From Jiangella muralis (GTDB lineage Bacteria; Actinomycetota; Actinomycetes; Jiangellales; Jiangellaceae), in NCBI RefSeq assembly GCF_001270745.1, contig NZ_KQ434752.1:569723-633722 (forward strand): a DNA stretch of 64,000 bases, given 5' to 3'. Under the pieces are notes generated by a model that saw nothing but the letters and a program-made list of their open reading frames with translations, had not been told where the DNA came from and searched no databases. Position numbers and translations under genes: made by a program. Below, one piece after another: positions 1 to 9,413 of this stretch; positions within the stretch are counted from its first letter, which is position 1, and each line of letters begins with the position of its first letter.

Positions 1-378
1 GGCGACGCGGTCGCCGTGGCGGGCGATGGCCGACGCCGTCCACTCCGGGTCCTCCAGCGCTGCGGTGCCGAGGTTGACCCGGCGGCAGCCGGTGGCCAGC
101 GCCGCGGCCAGCGATTCGTCGTCGCGGATGCCGCCGGACAGTTCGACGTCGACGTCCAGGCGCCCGACGACCGACGCCAGCAGCTCGCGGTTGGACCCGC
201 GGCCGAACGCGGCGTCGAGGTCGACCAGGTGCACCCACGGCGCGCCCGCACCCTGCCAGGCCAGCGCGGCCTCCAGCGGGTCGCCGTAGGACGTCTCGGA
301 CCCGGCCTCGCCCTGCACCAGGCGCACGGCCTGGCCGTCGGCGACGTCGACGGCGGGCAGCAGCTCGAGGATCGACAT
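1..378 (-). CDS. hisA: HisA/PriA phosphoribosyl isomerase, N-terminal part cut by the window edge
   Basis: Isomerase of histidine biosynthesis (ProFAR to PRFAR). In many actinobacteria the same protein (PriA) also serves tryptophan synthesis; this fragment cannot decide between the two. 126 codons are present, from ATG at 378 to the edge. Visible family features are [15 protein letters not shown] with the catalytic Asp at residue 11, [21 protein letters not shown] and [13 protein letters not shown], all from a HisA half-barrel. The ATG shares its A with the TGA of the upstream methyltransferase gene (TGATG), so translation is probably coupled. The rest of the gene lies to the left of the window. 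Confidence 0.93.
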   Translation of the reverse strand, partial: MSILELLPAVDVADGQAVRLVQGEAGSETSYGDPLEAALAWQGAGAPWVHLVDLDAAFGRGSNRELLASVVGRLDVDVELSGGIRDDESLAAALATGCRRVNLGTAALEDPEWTASAIARHGDRVA

Positions 379-1124
379 CAGAGCTTCACCGCCCGGAACC
401 GCAGCCGGCGGTAGTCGGCCCACCAGGCGTCGTCGTGCCACAGCGCCGGGCGGGCGATCTCCTCCGCCCGCGTCAGCACCTCGGCCGGCAGCCCTTCGAC
501 CTGTGTCGACGCGAACATCTCCAGCCACTTCGTCAGGCCGTCGGGGCCGGTCAGCTTGGTCGGCCGGTCGTAGAAGTCGAGCTGGCGGATCTCCAGCCCG
601 GCGTCCTCCAGGATCGCCGCGTACTCGGCCGGCGAGTTGAAGAACCACGGCCAGGTGCGATCGGGCAGCCCCGCCTCGCGGCAGGCGCGGTCGACGGCCG
701 CCGTGATCGACGCGACGTTGCCGGTGGCGCCCATCTCGGCGACGAACCGGCCGCCCTGGCGCAGCGCGTCGGACACGCAGCCGAGCACCTCGACCTGCGC
801 CGGCATCCAGTGCAGCGCCGCGTTGGAGACGACGGCGTCGACCGGCTCGTCGACGGTGAAGTCGTGCGCGTCGGCGACCCGCAGCTCGGCGGCGTCGCCC
901 AGCCGCTCGCGGGCGGCGTCGATCATGGCCGGGTCGGAGTCCATGCCGATGACCCGCGCGCCGGCGTCGATCAGCCGCGCCGTCAGTTCACCGGTGCCGC
1001 AGCCGAGGTCGAGGATGGCCTCGCCGGCCTGCGGCTGCAGCCAGTCGAGCAGTTCCGCGCCGTAGGCGGCGACGAACGCGAAGTCGCGGTCGTAGGCGCG
1101 CGCGTCCCAGTTGGTCACGGTCAC
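378..1124 (-). CDS. Class I SAM-dependent methyltransferase inside the his operon
   Basis: 248 aa. SAM-binding motif [13 protein letters not shown] sits near residues 37-48, followed by the acidic end of beta-2 (GMDSDPAMI) and a motif IV-like [10 protein letters not shown]. The HWMP signature and overall pattern resemble trans-aconitate 2-methyltransferase-like proteins; the substrate is not known. It overlaps hisH upstream by 4 nt (ATGA) and hisA downstream by 1 nt, so it is transcribed within the his operon. Histidine synthesis needs no methylation step, so its place is either a passenger or an unknown accessory role. Confidence 0.85.
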   Translation of the reverse strand: MTVTNWDARAYDRDFAFVAAYGAELLDWLQPQAGEAILDLGCGTGELTARLIDAGARVIGMDSDPAMIDAARERLGDAAELRVADAHDFTVDEPVDAVVSNAALHWMPAQVEVLGCVSDALRQGGRFVAEMGATGNVASITAAVDRACREAGLPDRTWPWFFNSPAEYAAILEDAGLEIRQLDFYDRPTKLTGPDGLTKWLEMFASTQVEGLPAEVLTRAEEIARPALWHDDAWWADYRRLRFRAVKL

Positions 1125-1768
1125 AAACCTTTCACCCAGTTCTCGAGTAGGTGCAGCCCCGCGTCACCGGACTTCTCCGGGTGGAACTGCGTCGCGGTCA
1201 GCGGCCCGTTCTCGACGGCGGCGACGAAGGTGTCGCCGTTGTGGTCCGACGTGGTCACCAGAGGCGGTTTCAGCCGCTCCGGCGGTGGCATCACCCACTG
1301 GCGGACACCGTACGAGTGCACGAAGTAGAACCGCTCCTTCTCCACCCCGCCGAACAGCACCGAGCCGTCCGGCACGTCGACGGTATTCCAGCCCATGTGC
1401 GGCAGCGGGTGCGCCCGCAGCCGCTCGACGACGCCCGGCCACTCCCCCATGCCGTTGGTCTCGACGCCGTGCTCGACGCCGCGCTCGAACAGGATCTGCA
1501 TGCCGACACAGATGCCCAGCACCGGCCGGCCGCCGGCCAGCCGCCGTCCGACCACCTCGTGCCCGCGGGCGGCGCGCAGGCCGTCCATGCAGGCGGCGAA
1601 CGCGCCGACGCCGGGGACGACGAGCCCGTCGGCCTCGGCCGCGGCCTGGCGGTCCGCGGTCAGCGTGACGTTCGCGCCGACCTGCTCCAGCGCGCGCGTG
1701 GCGGACCGGACGTTGCCGGATCCGTAGTCGAACACGACGACGTCTCGGTTGGGTGGCACGTCACTCAT
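1121..1768 (-). CDS. hisH: Imidazole glycerol phosphate synthase, glutaminase subunit
   Basis: 215 aa class I glutamine amidotransferase that feeds ammonia to HisF in the step making IGP and AICAR. The catalytic triad is visible: C87 in [10 protein letters not shown], and H196 and E198 in [21 protein letters not shown] and VPGVGAF are the usual N-terminal motifs. ATG at 1768 lies only 29 nt from the GTG of the divergent hydrolase gene. hisH is thus separated from hisDCB by an opposite-strand gene and needs its own promoter, which must lie in or near the hydrolase 5' end. Confidence 0.95.
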   Translation of the reverse strand: MSDVPPNRDVVVFDYGSGNVRSATRALEQVGANVTLTADRQAAAEADGLVVPGVGAFAACMDGLRAARGHEVVGRRLAGGRPVLGICVGMQILFERGVEHGVETNGMGEWPGVVERLRAHPLPHMGWNTVDVPDGSVLFGGVEKERFYFVHSYGVRQWVMPPPERLKPPLVTTSDHNGDTFVAAVENGPLTATQFHPEKSGDAGLHLLENWVKGL

Positions 1769-1797
1769 CGTCCACCCCGGCGTGTCACACTTCCAGC

Positions 1798-2961
1798 GTG
1801 AGCCTCGACGATCGTGCCGCCGCGCTCGGCCGGCGTTGGCCGCTGCGGGTGGCCGTGGGCTCGGCGGCGGTCGCGGTGGCGGGTCTGGCCACGACCGGTG
1901 CCGGCGGCTGGTACTACGCCGACGAGCTGCTGCAGGTGCGCCCGGAACCGCCCGACTTCCCCGTCGAGGTCGTCGCCGTCGTCGGCTCCACCGTCACGCT
2001 GTCCGGCCCGGGCGCCGACGAGCCCGGCGTCGTCGGGCTGCAGTGGCCGGGCGGGTTCGCCCGCGTCGGCCCGGACATCGACCTCGCCGGCGAATACGTC
2101 CTGCGCAGCATCCAGCCGTACCCGCAGCTGCCCGCCGTCGGCACGAACGTGCGCGTGGCCTACTACGCCGCGCCCGACGACCTGCGCGACCTCTCGCGCG
2201 TCGCCGGCGTCGCCGCCCGCACCGTCGAGTTCGACGGCCCGCTCGGCAGCTACCCGGCCACCTACCTGCCGGCCGGCGGCGAGCGCTGGATGATCCACGT
2301 CCACGGCCGCGGCGCCACCCGGGCCCAGGCGTACCGGCTCGTCCCCGCCGTGCACCGGCTGGGCCTGCCGCAGCTGTCCATCGGCTACCGCAACGACGAC
2401 GACGCGCCCGAGGGGCCGCACCGCGAGTACGGGCTGGGCTGGACGGAGTCCGAGGACCTCGCCGCCGCCCTCGACTGGGCCCGCGGGCAGGGCGCCCGCG
2501 AGTTCGTCCTGACCGGCTACTCGATGGGCGGCGCGATCGTCGGCAACCACCTGCGGGTCGCCGGCTCGGAGGGCGTCCGCGGTGTCCTCTACGACTCGCC
2601 GGTGCTGTCGTGGACGGACATCCTCGCCTACCAGGCGCGGCTGCGCGGCGTGCCGGCCTTCGGCGCCACCGTGGCGGCGTCGGTCGTGCGGGCCCGCACC
2701 GGCATCAACGTCTGGGCCATGGACCAGGTCGCGCACGCCGACCAGCTCGACGTCCCGGTGCTGCTGGTGCACGGCTCCGCCGACACCACCGTCCCGGTGA
2801 CGTCGTCCGACCGGTTCGCCGAGGCCCGCCCGGACCTCGTCACGTACGTCCGCACCGAGGCCGAGCACGTCCGCAACTGGAACCTCGACCCGGCCGGGTA
2901 CGAGGACGCGGTGACGGCGTTCCTGACGTCGCTGCCCGCGGACGCCTCCGTGCCCGCCTAG
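1798..2961 (+). CDS. Membrane-anchored alpha/beta hydrolase
   Basis: 387 aa from GTG at 1798; an upstream in-frame ATG at 1753 would overlap hisH and is less likely. One N-terminal hydrophobic segment ([20 protein letters not shown], roughly residues 15-34) suggests an uncleaved anchor or signal. The serine hydrolase triad is visible: S242 in GYSMGG, D329 in HGSADTTV, H357 in EAEHVRNW, so an extracytoplasmic esterase or peptidase-like enzyme is likely. Substrate unknown. It points against the his genes on both sides, and its stop lies only 2 nt from the hisB stop (convergent). Confidence 0.85.
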   Translation: MSLDDRAAALGRRWPLRVAVGSAAVAVAGLATTGAGGWYYADELLQVRPEPPDFPVEVVAVVGSTVTLSGPGADEPGVVGLQWPGGFARVGPDIDLAGEYVLRSIQPYPQLPAVGTNVRVAYYAAPDDLRDLSRVAGVAARTVEFDGPLGSYPATYLPAGGERWMIHVHGRGATRAQAYRLVPAVHRLGLPQLSIGYRNDDDAPEGPHREYGLGWTESEDLAAALDWARGQGAREFVLTGYSMGGAIVGNHLRVAGSEGVRGVLYDSPVLSWTDILAYQARLRGVPAFGATVAASVVRARTGINVWAMDQVAHADQLDVPVLLVHGSADTTVPVTSSDRFAEARPDLVTYVRTEAEHVRNWNLDPAGYEDAVTAFLTSLPADASVPA

Positions 2962-2963
2962 CG

Positions 2964-3563
2964 TCACAACGCGCCCTTCGTCGACGGCACGCCGCGCTCG
3001 CGCGGGTCGATGGCGACGGCGGTGCGCAGCGCCCGCGCGACGGCCTTGAACTGGGCCTCGGCGATGTGGTGCGGGTCGCGGCCGCCGAACACGCGCACGT
3101 GCATGGTCAGGCCGCCGTGGTGCGCCAGGCTCTCCAGCACGTGCGCCGTCAGCGACCCGGTGAAGTGGCCGCCGATCAGCACGAACTCCTGACCGGCCGG
3201 CTCGCCGGAGTGCACGAAGTACGGGCGTCCGGACACGTCGACGACGGCGTGCGCCAGCGCCTCGTCCAGCGGCACGGTGGCCTCGCCGTAGCGGACGATG
3301 CCGACCTTGTCGCCGAGCGCCTCGCGCAACGCCTGGCCGATGACGATGGCGGTGTCCTCGACGGTGTGGTGGACGTCGATGTGGGTGTCGCCCTCGGACC
3401 GGACGGTGAGGTCGATGAGCGAGTGCCGGGCCAGCGCCGTCAGCATGTGGTCGTAGAACGGCACCGTGGTGGCGATGTCGTGGCGGCCCTCGCCGTCGAG
3501 GTCCAGTTCGACGCTAACCTTGCTCTCGCTGGTCGCGCGCTCGACCTTGGCGGTGCGGCTCAT
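2964..3563 (-). CDS. hisB: Imidazoleglycerol-phosphate dehydratase
   Basis: 199 aa, the usual length of the monofunctional dehydratase, which converts IGP to imidazole acetol phosphate. Conserved metal-binding histidine motifs are visible: [14 protein letters not shown] near the N-terminus, [15 protein letters not shown], then GHFTGSL and the C-terminal [11 protein letters not shown]. There is no HisB-N phosphatase domain, as expected in actinobacteria. ATG overlaps the hisC stop by 4 nt (ATGA). It is the last gene of the hisDCB unit; the next gene downstream is on the opposite strand. Confidence 0.96.
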   Translation of the reverse strand: MSRTAKVERATSESKVSVELDLDGEGRHDIATTVPFYDHMLTALARHSLIDLTVRSEGDTHIDVHHTVEDTAIVIGQALREALGDKVGIVRYGEATVPLDEALAHAVVDVSGRPYFVHSGEPAGQEFVLIGGHFTGSLTAHVLESLAHHGGLTMHVRVFGGRDPHHIAEAQFKAVARALRTAVAIDPRERGVPSTKGAL

Positions 3564-4660
3564 GACTGCTCCTTCAGTACGTCGCCCAGTACGTCACCCA
3601 GTGCCACCTTGAACGCCGTCGTCTCCTCGGGCGTCCCCACGGAGACCCGCAGCCAGCCGTCCGGGCCGGTCTCGCGGATCAGCACCCCGTGGTCCAGCAG
3701 AGCCTGCCAGACGGCGTGGCGGTCCTCGAACCGGCCGAACAGCACGAAGTTCGCGTCGGACTCGGCGGCCCGCAGGCCCTGCTCGCGCAGCCAGCTCGCC
3801 AGCGCGTCCCGCTCGTCGCGCAGCTGGGCGACCCGCTCCTGCAGCTCGGCCGCGTGCTCGAGCGCGACGACGGCGACCGCCTGCGTGACGGCTGACAGGT
3901 GGTACGGCAGCCGGACGACGCGCAGGACGTCGACGATCTGCCGGCTCGCCGCGGCGTAGCCGAGCCGGGCGCCGGCGAAGGCGAATGCCTTGCTCATCGT
4001 CCGGGTGACGATCAGCCGCGGGTGCGTGGCCAGCAGGCTGAGCGCGCTGGGCACGCCGTCGCGGCGGAACTCCGCGTACGCCTCGTCGACCACTACGATG
4101 CCGTCGGTGGCGTCGTGCAGGACACTGACCAGGCCGAGCGGGACGGCGGTGCCGGTGGGGTTGTTCGGCGACGCGACGAACACGACGGTCGGCTGGTGCT
4201 CGGCGATCGCCTTCAGCGCGGCGTCCTCGTCGATGCCGAAGTCGTCGTCGCGCCGGGCCGTCGCCCAGTTCGTCGAGGTGTCGCGGGCGTACTCGGGGTA
4301 CATCGAGTAGGTCGGCGCGAAGCTGAGCGCCGTGCGTCCCGGGCCGCCGAAGGCCTGCAGGATCTGCAGCATGATCTCGTTCGAGCCGTTGGCCGCCCAG
4401 ACCTGGCCGGTCTCCAGCGTCACGCCGGACTCGCGGTCCAGGTAGCCGGCCAGCCGCTCGCGCAGTGTCGTCGCCTCGCGGTCCGGGTACCGGTTGAGGG
4501 TCCGGACGGCGTGCGCGACGGCGCGGGCGGCGTCGGCGACCAGTTCCTCCGACGGCGGGAACGGGTTCTCGTTGACGTTCAGGCAGACCGGAACGTCCAG
4601 CTGCGGCGCGCCGTACGGCTCGACACCGCGCAGCTCGTCGCGGATGGGGAGCTCATTCAT
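3560..4660 (-). CDS. hisC: Histidinol-phosphate aminotransferase
   Basis: 366 aa PLP enzyme (fold type I) transaminating imidazole acetol phosphate. The PLP lysine lies in [38 protein letters not shown] and [14 protein letters not shown] are family motifs. The start is ATG at 4660 ([10 protein letters not shown]), inside the last 8 nt of hisD. A longer open frame further upstream merely reads through hisD in the wrong frame. It is translationally coupled to hisD and hisB. Confidence 0.95.
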   Translation of the reverse strand: MNELPIRDELRGVEPYGAPQLDVPVCLNVNENPFPPSEELVADAARAVAHAVRTLNRYPDREATTLRERLAGYLDRESGVTLETGQVWAANGSNEIMLQILQAFGGPGRTALSFAPTYSMYPEYARDTSTNWATARRDDDFGIDEDAALKAIAEHQPTVVFVASPNNPTGTAVPLGLVSVLHDATDGIVVVDEAYAEFRRDGVPSALSLLATHPRLIVTRTMSKAFAFAGARLGYAAASRQIVDVLRVVRLPYHLSAVTQAVAVVALEHAAELQERVAQLRDERDALASWLREQGLRAAESDANFVLFGRFEDRHAVWQALLDHGVLIRETGPDGWLRVSVGTPEETTAFKVALGDVLGDVLKEQS

Positions 4661-5966
4661 CGGGGAACCTCGCGGTGACGGCCTCGCCGTGCGCCGGCAG
4701 GTCCTCGGCGTCCGCGAGCGCGCGGACGTCGTCGGCGATGCCTCGCAGGGCCGGTTCGTCGTACTCGACGACGTGGACGCCGCGCAGGAACGTCTGCACC
4801 GACAGGCCCGACGAGTGCCGGGCGCTGCCGCCGGTGGGCAGGACGTGGTTCGAGCCGGCCGCGTAGTCGCCGAGGCTGACCGGGGACCACGGGCCGACGA
4901 AGACGGCGCCGGCGTTGCGCACCCGGGCGGCCACGGCCGCGGCGTCGCGGGTCTGGATCTCCAGGTGCTCGGCCGCGTAGGCGTCGACGACGGCCAGGCC
5001 CTGGTCGAGGTCGTCGACGAGGACGATGCCGGACTGCTCGCCTTGGAGCGCCGTCCTGACGCGTTCGTCGTGCTTGGTGTTCGCGGCACGCCGCTCGAGC
5101 TCGGCCGTGACGGCGTTCGCCAGCGGTTCGCTCTCGGTGACCAGCACCGATGCGGCCAGCGGGTCGTGCTCGGCCTGGCTCACGAGGTCGGCGGCGACGT
5201 GGCCGGGGTCGGCGGTGTCGTCGGCCAGCACCGCGATCTCCGTCGGCCCCGCCTCGGCGTCGATGCCGACGACGCCGCGCAGCAGCCGCTTCGCCGCCGC
5301 GACGTACACGTTGCCGGGCCCCGTCACCAGATCGACGCGCTCGACCTCGCCGGGGATGCCGTACGCGAGCATCGCCAGCGCTTGGGCGCCGCCCACCGCG
5401 TACACCTCCGTGACGCCGAGGAGCGCGCAGGCGGCGAGGATGGTCGGGTGCGGCAGGCCGCCGGCCTCTTTCTGCGGCGGCGACGCGACGGCCAGGCTGC
5501 CGACCCGCGCGACCTGCGCCGGGACGACGTTCATGACGACGCTGCTCGGGTAGACGGCCAGGCCGCCCGGCACGTACAGGCCGACACGCTGGACCGGGAT
5601 CCACCGCTCGGTGACCCTGCCGCCGGGGACGACGGTCGTGGTGACGTCCTGCCGCCGCTGGTCGCCGTGGACGAGGCGGGCGCGGCGGATGGACTCCTCC
5701 AGCGCCGCCCGGACCCGCGGGTCGAGCGTGTGGAGCGCGTTGCCGAGCGCCTCCTGCGGAACCCGCAGCCGCGGCGGCGCGACGCCGTCGAACCGCAGGG
5801 TCAGCTCCCTGACCGCGTCGGCCCCCCGATGCCGCACGTCCTCGCAGATCGGCCGAACGGCAGCGAGCGCCGCCTCGACGTCGATCGGGGCGCGTGGGAC
5901 GAGCATGCGGTAGTCGAGGCTCTCGCCGGCGGCGAGCCTCCCCCGCAGGTCGATGCGGCGTATCAC
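4653..5966 (-). CDS. hisD: Histidinol dehydrogenase
   Basis: 437 aa zinc enzyme doing the last two steps of histidine synthesis (histidinol to histidine, NAD dependent). Motifs: [64 protein letters not shown] and [11 protein letters not shown], covering the NAD- and Zn-binding core. The start is GTG at 5966, giving IRRIDLRG. It is the first gene of the hisDCB unit. A -10 hexamer 7 nt upstream suggests a leaderless message. Confidence 0.96.
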   Translation of the reverse strand: MIRRIDLRGRLAAGESLDYRMLVPRAPIDVEAALAAVRPICEDVRHRGADAVRELTLRFDGVAPPRLRVPQEALGNALHTLDPRVRAALEESIRRARLVHGDQRRQDVTTTVVPGGRVTERWIPVQRVGLYVPGGLAVYPSSVVMNVVPAQVARVGSLAVASPPQKEAGGLPHPTILAACALLGVTEVYAVGGAQALAMLAYGIPGEVERVDLVTGPGNVYVAAAKRLLRGVVGIDAEAGPTEIAVLADDTADPGHVAADLVSQAEHDPLAASVLVTESEPLANAVTAELERRAANTKHDERVRTALQGEQSGIVLVDDLDQGLAVVDAYAAEHLEIQTRDAAAVAARVRNAGAVFVGPWSPVSLGDYAAGSNHVLPTGGSARHSSGLSVQTFLRGVHVVEYDEPALRGIADDVRALADAEDLPAHGEAVTARFPDE

Positions 5967-5973
5967 TCACCCG

Positions 5974-5979
5974 AGTCTA
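5974..5979 (-). promoter_or_regulatory. -10 element of the hisD promoter, probably leaderless
   Basis: TAGACT on the minus strand ends 7 nt before the hisD GTG, which puts the transcription start on or next to the start codon. No convincing -35 is seen. No ribosome binding site precedes the GTG, which fits a leaderless mRNA. Confidence 0.5.
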
Positions 5980-6036
5980 GGCGCGGGGTTCACCCATCGG
6001 ACGCATTGCCCGCATCGCAAGATGTCGTGGGCGCCG

Positions 6037-6140
6037 TTGCAGGAAGGTGCGCGATCCGGCTACCCTGGAGTCAGCCAAGGGCAGTAGCCCGAGGAAGTGA
6101 GCCCGAGACCCCTCCGGACGGTGGTGGCGCTCGGGCTTTG
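6037..6140 (+). ncRNA. Candidate small RNA with its own promoter and terminator-like hairpin
   Basis: On the plus strand TTGCAG (6037-6042), an 18-nt spacer and TACCCT (6061-6066) form a good housekeeping-type promoter. About 13 nt later comes a small hairpin (GGGC-AGTA-GCCC, 6079-6090), then an 8-bp stem AGCCCGAG (6100-6107) with CTCGGGCT (6130-6137) ending in TTT. A second copy of AGCCCGAG at 6086-6093 could pair with the same 3' arm, so two exclusive folds are possible. No ORF is present. The C-rich loop loosely recalls the actinobacterial 6C RNA, but I cannot establish identity. Confidence 0.4.
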
Positions 6141-6146
6141 CGCTGT

Positions 6147-6361
6147 CTAGGGCCTGACCACCACGACCGTGGCGATCAACGGTGCCACGCGCCGGCGCCA
6201 GTCCTTGCCCGCGCCCCAAGCCCAGGCGATCGCGTCCGGCAGCCAGAGCAGGGGCTCCGCCCTCGGCGGTAGGTGCCGGTAGCTGAATTGGCCGTCCAAC
6301 CCGGCCGTGCGTACCGCCTCGTAGAGCGCGGCCCGGTCACGCTCGTCCGCATGCCCGCGGG
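6147..6361 (-). pseudogene. 3' remnant of a hypothetical actinobacterial gene
   Basis: In one minus-strand frame about 70 codons ending in TAG (6147-6149) read as a natural protein tail: ERDRAALYEAVRTAGLDG, then PLLWLPDAIAWAWGAGKDW and RRRVAPLIATVVVV. The PLLWLPDA...W pattern is what I know as the C-terminus of certain actinobacterial hypothetical proteins. There is no ATG or GTG start in frame, and upstream the frame runs straight into the SanA-like gene, so the N-terminal part is missing. Family assignment is uncertain. Confidence 0.5.
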
Positions 6362-6369
6362 CCGCCGCC

Positions 6370-6963
6370 CTAGCCGAACAGGGCCCGCGCCATCGCCGGC
6401 GCCGACGCGGCCACCTCGCGGAGGTACCCCTGCCGCGTCCCGGGCGGGTTGGAGTCCTTCGAGTCGTGCGCGACGCCGACCGCGTCGAGGCCGAGCGACC
6501 GGCAGAGCGCGACCGTCCGCGGCAGGTGGAAGCGCTGGCTGACCACCAGCAGCCGCGACAGCCCGAACTCGTCGCGGGCCCGCACGCACGACGCCCAGGT
6601 GTCGACGCCGAGCGGGTCCTCGACGATCGCCGCGTCCGGCACGCCGGCCGACACCAGGTAGCGCCGCATCGCCGCCGGCTCGTCGTACCCGCCGGGCGCG
6701 GTCCCGCCGCTGACCAGCAGCGTCCGTGTCCGCCCGAGGTGGTACAGCGCGGCGGCGACGTCCAGCCGCCCGGCCAGCAGCCGCGACGGCTGCCCGTCGG
6801 CGCGGACCCCGGCGCCCAGCACCATCGTGACGTCCTCGGCCGGCGCGTCGGCCGGGTCGGACAGGATCCGGCCCGCGCTCGCCCAGTACGCCCACAGCGT
6901 CGGCGTCACCAGCGCGACGACGGCGGCAGCGGCGGCCAGCCCGAACCAGCGGCGCCGGGTCAT
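6370..6963 (-). CDS. SanA/YdcF-type (DUF218) membrane protein
   Basis: 197 aa. One N-terminal transmembrane segment (LAAAAAVVALVTPTLWAYWA) is followed by an extracytoplasmic DUF218-type domain: VTMVLGAGVRADGQPSRLL, TLLVSGGTAPGGYDEPAAM, VDTWASCVRARDEFGL and LLVVSQRFHLPR. The family includes E. coli SanA, linked to envelope barrier function; the reaction is unknown. It lies 34 nt downstream of the sugar kinase gene and may be the last gene of that operon. The 3' end abuts the gene remnant at 6147-6361. Confidence 0.85.
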   Translation of the reverse strand: MTRRRWFGLAAAAAVVALVTPTLWAYWASAGRILSDPADAPAEDVTMVLGAGVRADGQPSRLLAGRLDVAAALYHLGRTRTLLVSGGTAPGGYDEPAAMRRYLVSAGVPDAAIVEDPLGVDTWASCVRARDEFGLSRLLVVSQRFHLPRTVALCRSLGLDAVGVAHDSKDSNPPGTRQGYLREVAASAPAMARALFG

Positions 6964-6997
6964 CCGGCCACCGGCTCGAGGTATCCGCAGCGCGGCG

Positions 6998-7951
6998 TCA
7001 GCGGTGCACCGCCTCGGTCGCGCGCAGGGCGGGCAGGTCGGCGCGGGTCGGCAGGCCCTCCCAGTCGCCGAGGGAGGTGCAGGCGAACGCGCCCGCCGCG
7101 ACCGCCGTCGCCAGCCGCCGCTCGACCGGTGCGCCGTCCATCAGCTCGGTGAGGTAGCCGGCCACGAACGCGTCGCCGGCGCCGACGGTGTCGACCACCC
7201 GCACCGGGACGGCCGGCGTCCGCCGCAGCTCGCCGTCGACCAGCGAGACGGCGCCGTCGGCGCCCAGCTTGATGACGACGTGCGCCGGGCCGAGCGCGGC
7301 CAGCGCGTACACCATGTCCGACGGGTCGCCCTCGGGCACGATCAGCGACGCCTCCTCCGGCCCGGCGAACAGCACGTCGGCCTGCCGGGCCAGCGGCGTC
7401 AGCGCGGCGCCGGCGTCGTCGCGGCTCCACAGCGCCGACCGGTAGTTCAGGTCCAGCGAGACGGTCGTGCCGGCCGCCTTCGCGGTGTCGACGGCCAGCT
7501 GCACCGCCGACGCCGGGCCGGGGCCGAGCGCCGGGGTGATGCCGGTGACGTGCAGGACGGCGGCCTGCTGGATCGGCTCCAGCGGCAGGTCGAACGCCGT
7601 CAGCGCCGACGCCGCGCTGCCGGCCCGGTAGTAGCGGACCCGGGTGTGCAGGCTGTTCGGCCGCTCCTTCACCATCAGGCCGGTGGGCCGGGTGTCGTCG
7701 ACGGTGGCGACCGTGGTGATCCCCTCGGCGCGCAGCTCGCGCAGCATCAGCTCGCCGAAGCCGTCGGCGCCGACCCGGCTGATCCACGTCGCCGGACGAC
7801 CCAGCCGCCGCACGCCGACCGCGACGTTGAGCTCCGCGCCCGCGACCGACACCAGCGCGGCACGGTGGTGCGCCCAGCCGCCGGTCTCGGCGGCCGCGAC
7901 GAGCGCCATCGCCTCGCCGATCGTGACGAGGCCGCGGGCGCCCCCGCTCAT
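6998..7951 (-). CDS. kdgK: PfkB-family sugar kinase, probably 2-keto-3-deoxygluconate kinase
   Basis: 317 aa ribokinase-fold enzyme. The PfkB signature DTVGAGDAFVAGYL carries the catalytic Asp and anion hole near the C-terminus. GAELNVAVGVRRLGR is the substrate-side motif, and RPTGLMVKE with RVRYYRAGSAASAL is typical of KDG kinases, which make KDPG for the Entner-Doudoroff aldolase. It overlaps the upstream aldolase gene by 4 nt, and that context supports the KDG assignment. The exact sugar (KDG versus a related keto-deoxy acid) is inferred. Confidence 0.85.
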   Translation of the reverse strand: MSGGARGLVTIGEAMALVAAAETGGWAHHRAALVSVAGAELNVAVGVRRLGRPATWISRVGADGFGELMLRELRAEGITTVATVDDTRPTGLMVKERPNSLHTRVRYYRAGSAASALTAFDLPLEPIQQAAVLHVTGITPALGPGPASAVQLAVDTAKAAGTTVSLDLNYRSALWSRDDAGAALTPLARQADVLFAGPEEASLIVPEGDPSDMVYALAALGPAHVVIKLGADGAVSLVDGELRRTPAVPVRVVDTVGAGDAFVAGYLTELMDGAPVERRLATAVAAGAFACTSLGDWEGLPTRADLPALRATEAVHR

Positions 7952-8598
7952 GCGCCCGCCCGCGCGTCGCGCACGGCCGCCAGCGCCCGCGCCGCCCGGT
8001 CCGCCAGCGCCCCGAGGTCGCCGCCGTCCGCGGCGTCGCCCAGCAGCGGACCGCCGAGCCCGACGCCGGACGCGCCGGCCCGGATCCAGTCGCCGATGTT
8101 GTCGAGGCTGACGCCGCCGGTCGGCATGATCGCGATGTCCGGGAACGGCCCGCGCAGCGCGGTGATGTACGACGGCCCGACCGCCGAGCCGGGGAACAGC
8201 TTGACCACGGTGGCGCCGGCCCGCCAGGCCGTCAGGACCTCCGTCGGCGTCAACGCGCCCGGGTAGGCCGGGATGCCGGCCGCACGGGCGGCCGCGATGA
8301 CGTCCGGCTCGACCGACGGCGACACGACGAACCCGGCGCCCGCCTCGACGACGGCCCGCGCCTGCTCCGCGTCGACGACCGTGCCCGCGCCGATGTCGAC
8401 GCTGCCGGGCAGCGTCTTGCGGAGCTCGCGGATCGCGTCCAGCGCGCCCGGCGACGTCAGCGTGATCTCCAGGCAGGTGATCCCGGCGTCGACCAGGGTC
8501 CGGCCGATGTCGCCGAACCGGTCGGCGGAGCGGGCCCGCAGGATCGCCATGACCCCGGTCTCGCGCAGTTGCGGGCTCGGGGGGATGCGGTCGGTCAT
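7948..8598 (-). CDS. eda: KDPG/KHG aldolase
   Basis: 216 aa class I aldolase cleaving 2-keto-3-deoxy-6-phosphogluconate (or 4-hydroxy-2-oxoglutarate) to pyruvate plus an aldehyde. The Schiff-base lysine is in TVVKLFPGSAVGP, the catalytic Glu in CLEITLTSPGAL, and the phosphate-binding end in PTGGVSLDNIGDW. It overlaps its neighbours by 4 nt on both sides (iclR upstream, kdgK downstream), so kinase and aldolase act in sequence from one mRNA. Confidence 0.92.
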   Translation of the reverse strand: MTDRIPPSPQLRETGVMAILRARSADRFGDIGRTLVDAGITCLEITLTSPGALDAIRELRKTLPGSVDIGAGTVVDAEQARAVVEAGAGFVVSPSVEPDVIAAARAAGIPAYPGALTPTEVLTAWRAGATVVKLFPGSAVGPSYITALRGPFPDIAIMPTGGVSLDNIGDWIRAGASGVGLGGPLLGDAADGGDLGALADRAARALAAVRDARAGA

Positions 8599-9374
8599 CG
8601 TGGTTCCTCTCTGCGGCGGGGTGCGCCGAGTTGCTCCGAGACGGCCCGGCCGGCGGCGACGACCTGCTCGCCGAGCCGCTCGAACCGGTCTGGGGTGACG
8701 CGGGTGGCCAGCCCGGCGACGGAGACGGCGGCGACGACGGCGCCGTCGTGGTCGAACACCGGCGCGGCGACGCAGCGGATGTCCGGCTCGTTCTCGATGT
8801 CGTCGACGGCGTAGCCGCGCTCGCGGACGGCGCTCAGCCCGGCCCGGAACGCGCCCGGCCCCGTGACCGTCCGCTCGGTCCGCGCGGCCAGCCCGTGCGC
8901 GACCACCGTCTCGACGTCCCTCGGGTCGGCGAAGGCCAGGTAGGCGCGGCCGACGCCGGTCGAGTGGGCCGGCTGCCGCGAGCCGACGGAGGAGTTCATC
9001 CGCACCCGCCCCGGCCCGTCGATCTTGTCGATGTAGACCATGTCGGGCAGGTCGGGCAGCACGAGGTGCACCGACTCCCCCGTCGCGTCGACCAGGCGGC
9101 GCAGCGCCGGCTGGGCCAGCGCGCGCAGGTCGACGGAGTCGAGGTAGCCGCGGCCGAGCTGTGCGGTGCGCGAGCCGAGCAGGTGCCGCCCCTGTTCGAC
9201 GCGGACGAGTCCCGCCTCGGCGAGCGGCGCGAGCAGCCGCAGCGCCGAGCTCTTGTGCACGCCCACGGCGACGGCCAGCTCGGTCAGCGTCGCACCGCCC
9301 GACGGCGTGGCCGTGGCCACCGCGTCGAGCAACGCGATCCCCCGTCGCAGCGACGACGAGTTGTTCCGCTCCAC
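8595..9374 (-). CDS. IclR-family repressor of the KDG operon
   Basis: 259 aa from GTG at 9374 (ERNNSSSLRRGIALLD), chosen because GAGGGTGAG stands just upstream. A GTG at 9401 is also open but sits inside the operator palindrome. The N-terminal winged helix (LTELAVAVGVHKSSALRLL) is followed by an IclR effector domain (ESVHLVLPDLPDMVYIDKID, AYLAFADPRDVE, GYAVDDIENEPDIRCVAAPV). It is first in the operon with the KDG aldolase and kinase, so it very probably represses its own operon, with a keto-deoxy sugar acid as inducer (inference). Confidence 0.88.
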   Translation of the reverse strand: MERNNSSSLRRGIALLDAVATATPSGGATLTELAVAVGVHKSSALRLLAPLAEAGLVRVEQGRHLLGSRTAQLGRGYLDSVDLRALAQPALRRLVDATGESVHLVLPDLPDMVYIDKIDGPGRVRMNSSVGSRQPAHSTGVGRAYLAFADPRDVETVVAHGLAARTERTVTGPGAFRAGLSAVRERGYAVDDIENEPDIRCVAAPVFDHDGAVVAAVSVAGLATRVTPDRFERLGEQVVAAGRAVSEQLGAPRRREEPR

Positions 9375-9398
9375 CGGCTCACCCTCTGTTGCGCTTTG

Positions 9399-9413
9399 CA
9401 CAACGACGTTGTG
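9399..9413. promoter_or_regulatory. Operator palindrome of the IclR operon
   Basis: A perfect inverted repeat, CACAACG-A-CGTTGTG, stands 25 nt before the iclR start and about 11 nt downstream of a possible -10 (TATGAT, minus strand, 9425-9430). A repressor bound here would block transcription at its start. Size and symmetry fit an IclR-family site. Confidence 0.65.

Noticed and set aside
435..1328. Long plus-strand open frame opposite the methyltransferase and hisH
   Set aside because: Arg/Gly/Val-rich shadow of two well-supported minus-strand genes; no motifs.
4660..5089. Upstream extension of hisC into hisD
   Set aside because: Reads hisD in the wrong frame; [10 protein letters not shown] at 4660 is the natural start.
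5977..6219. Possible 80-codon minus-strand gene before hisD
   Set aside because: Runs through the hisD promoter and the hairpin of the small-RNA candidate; composition not protein-like.
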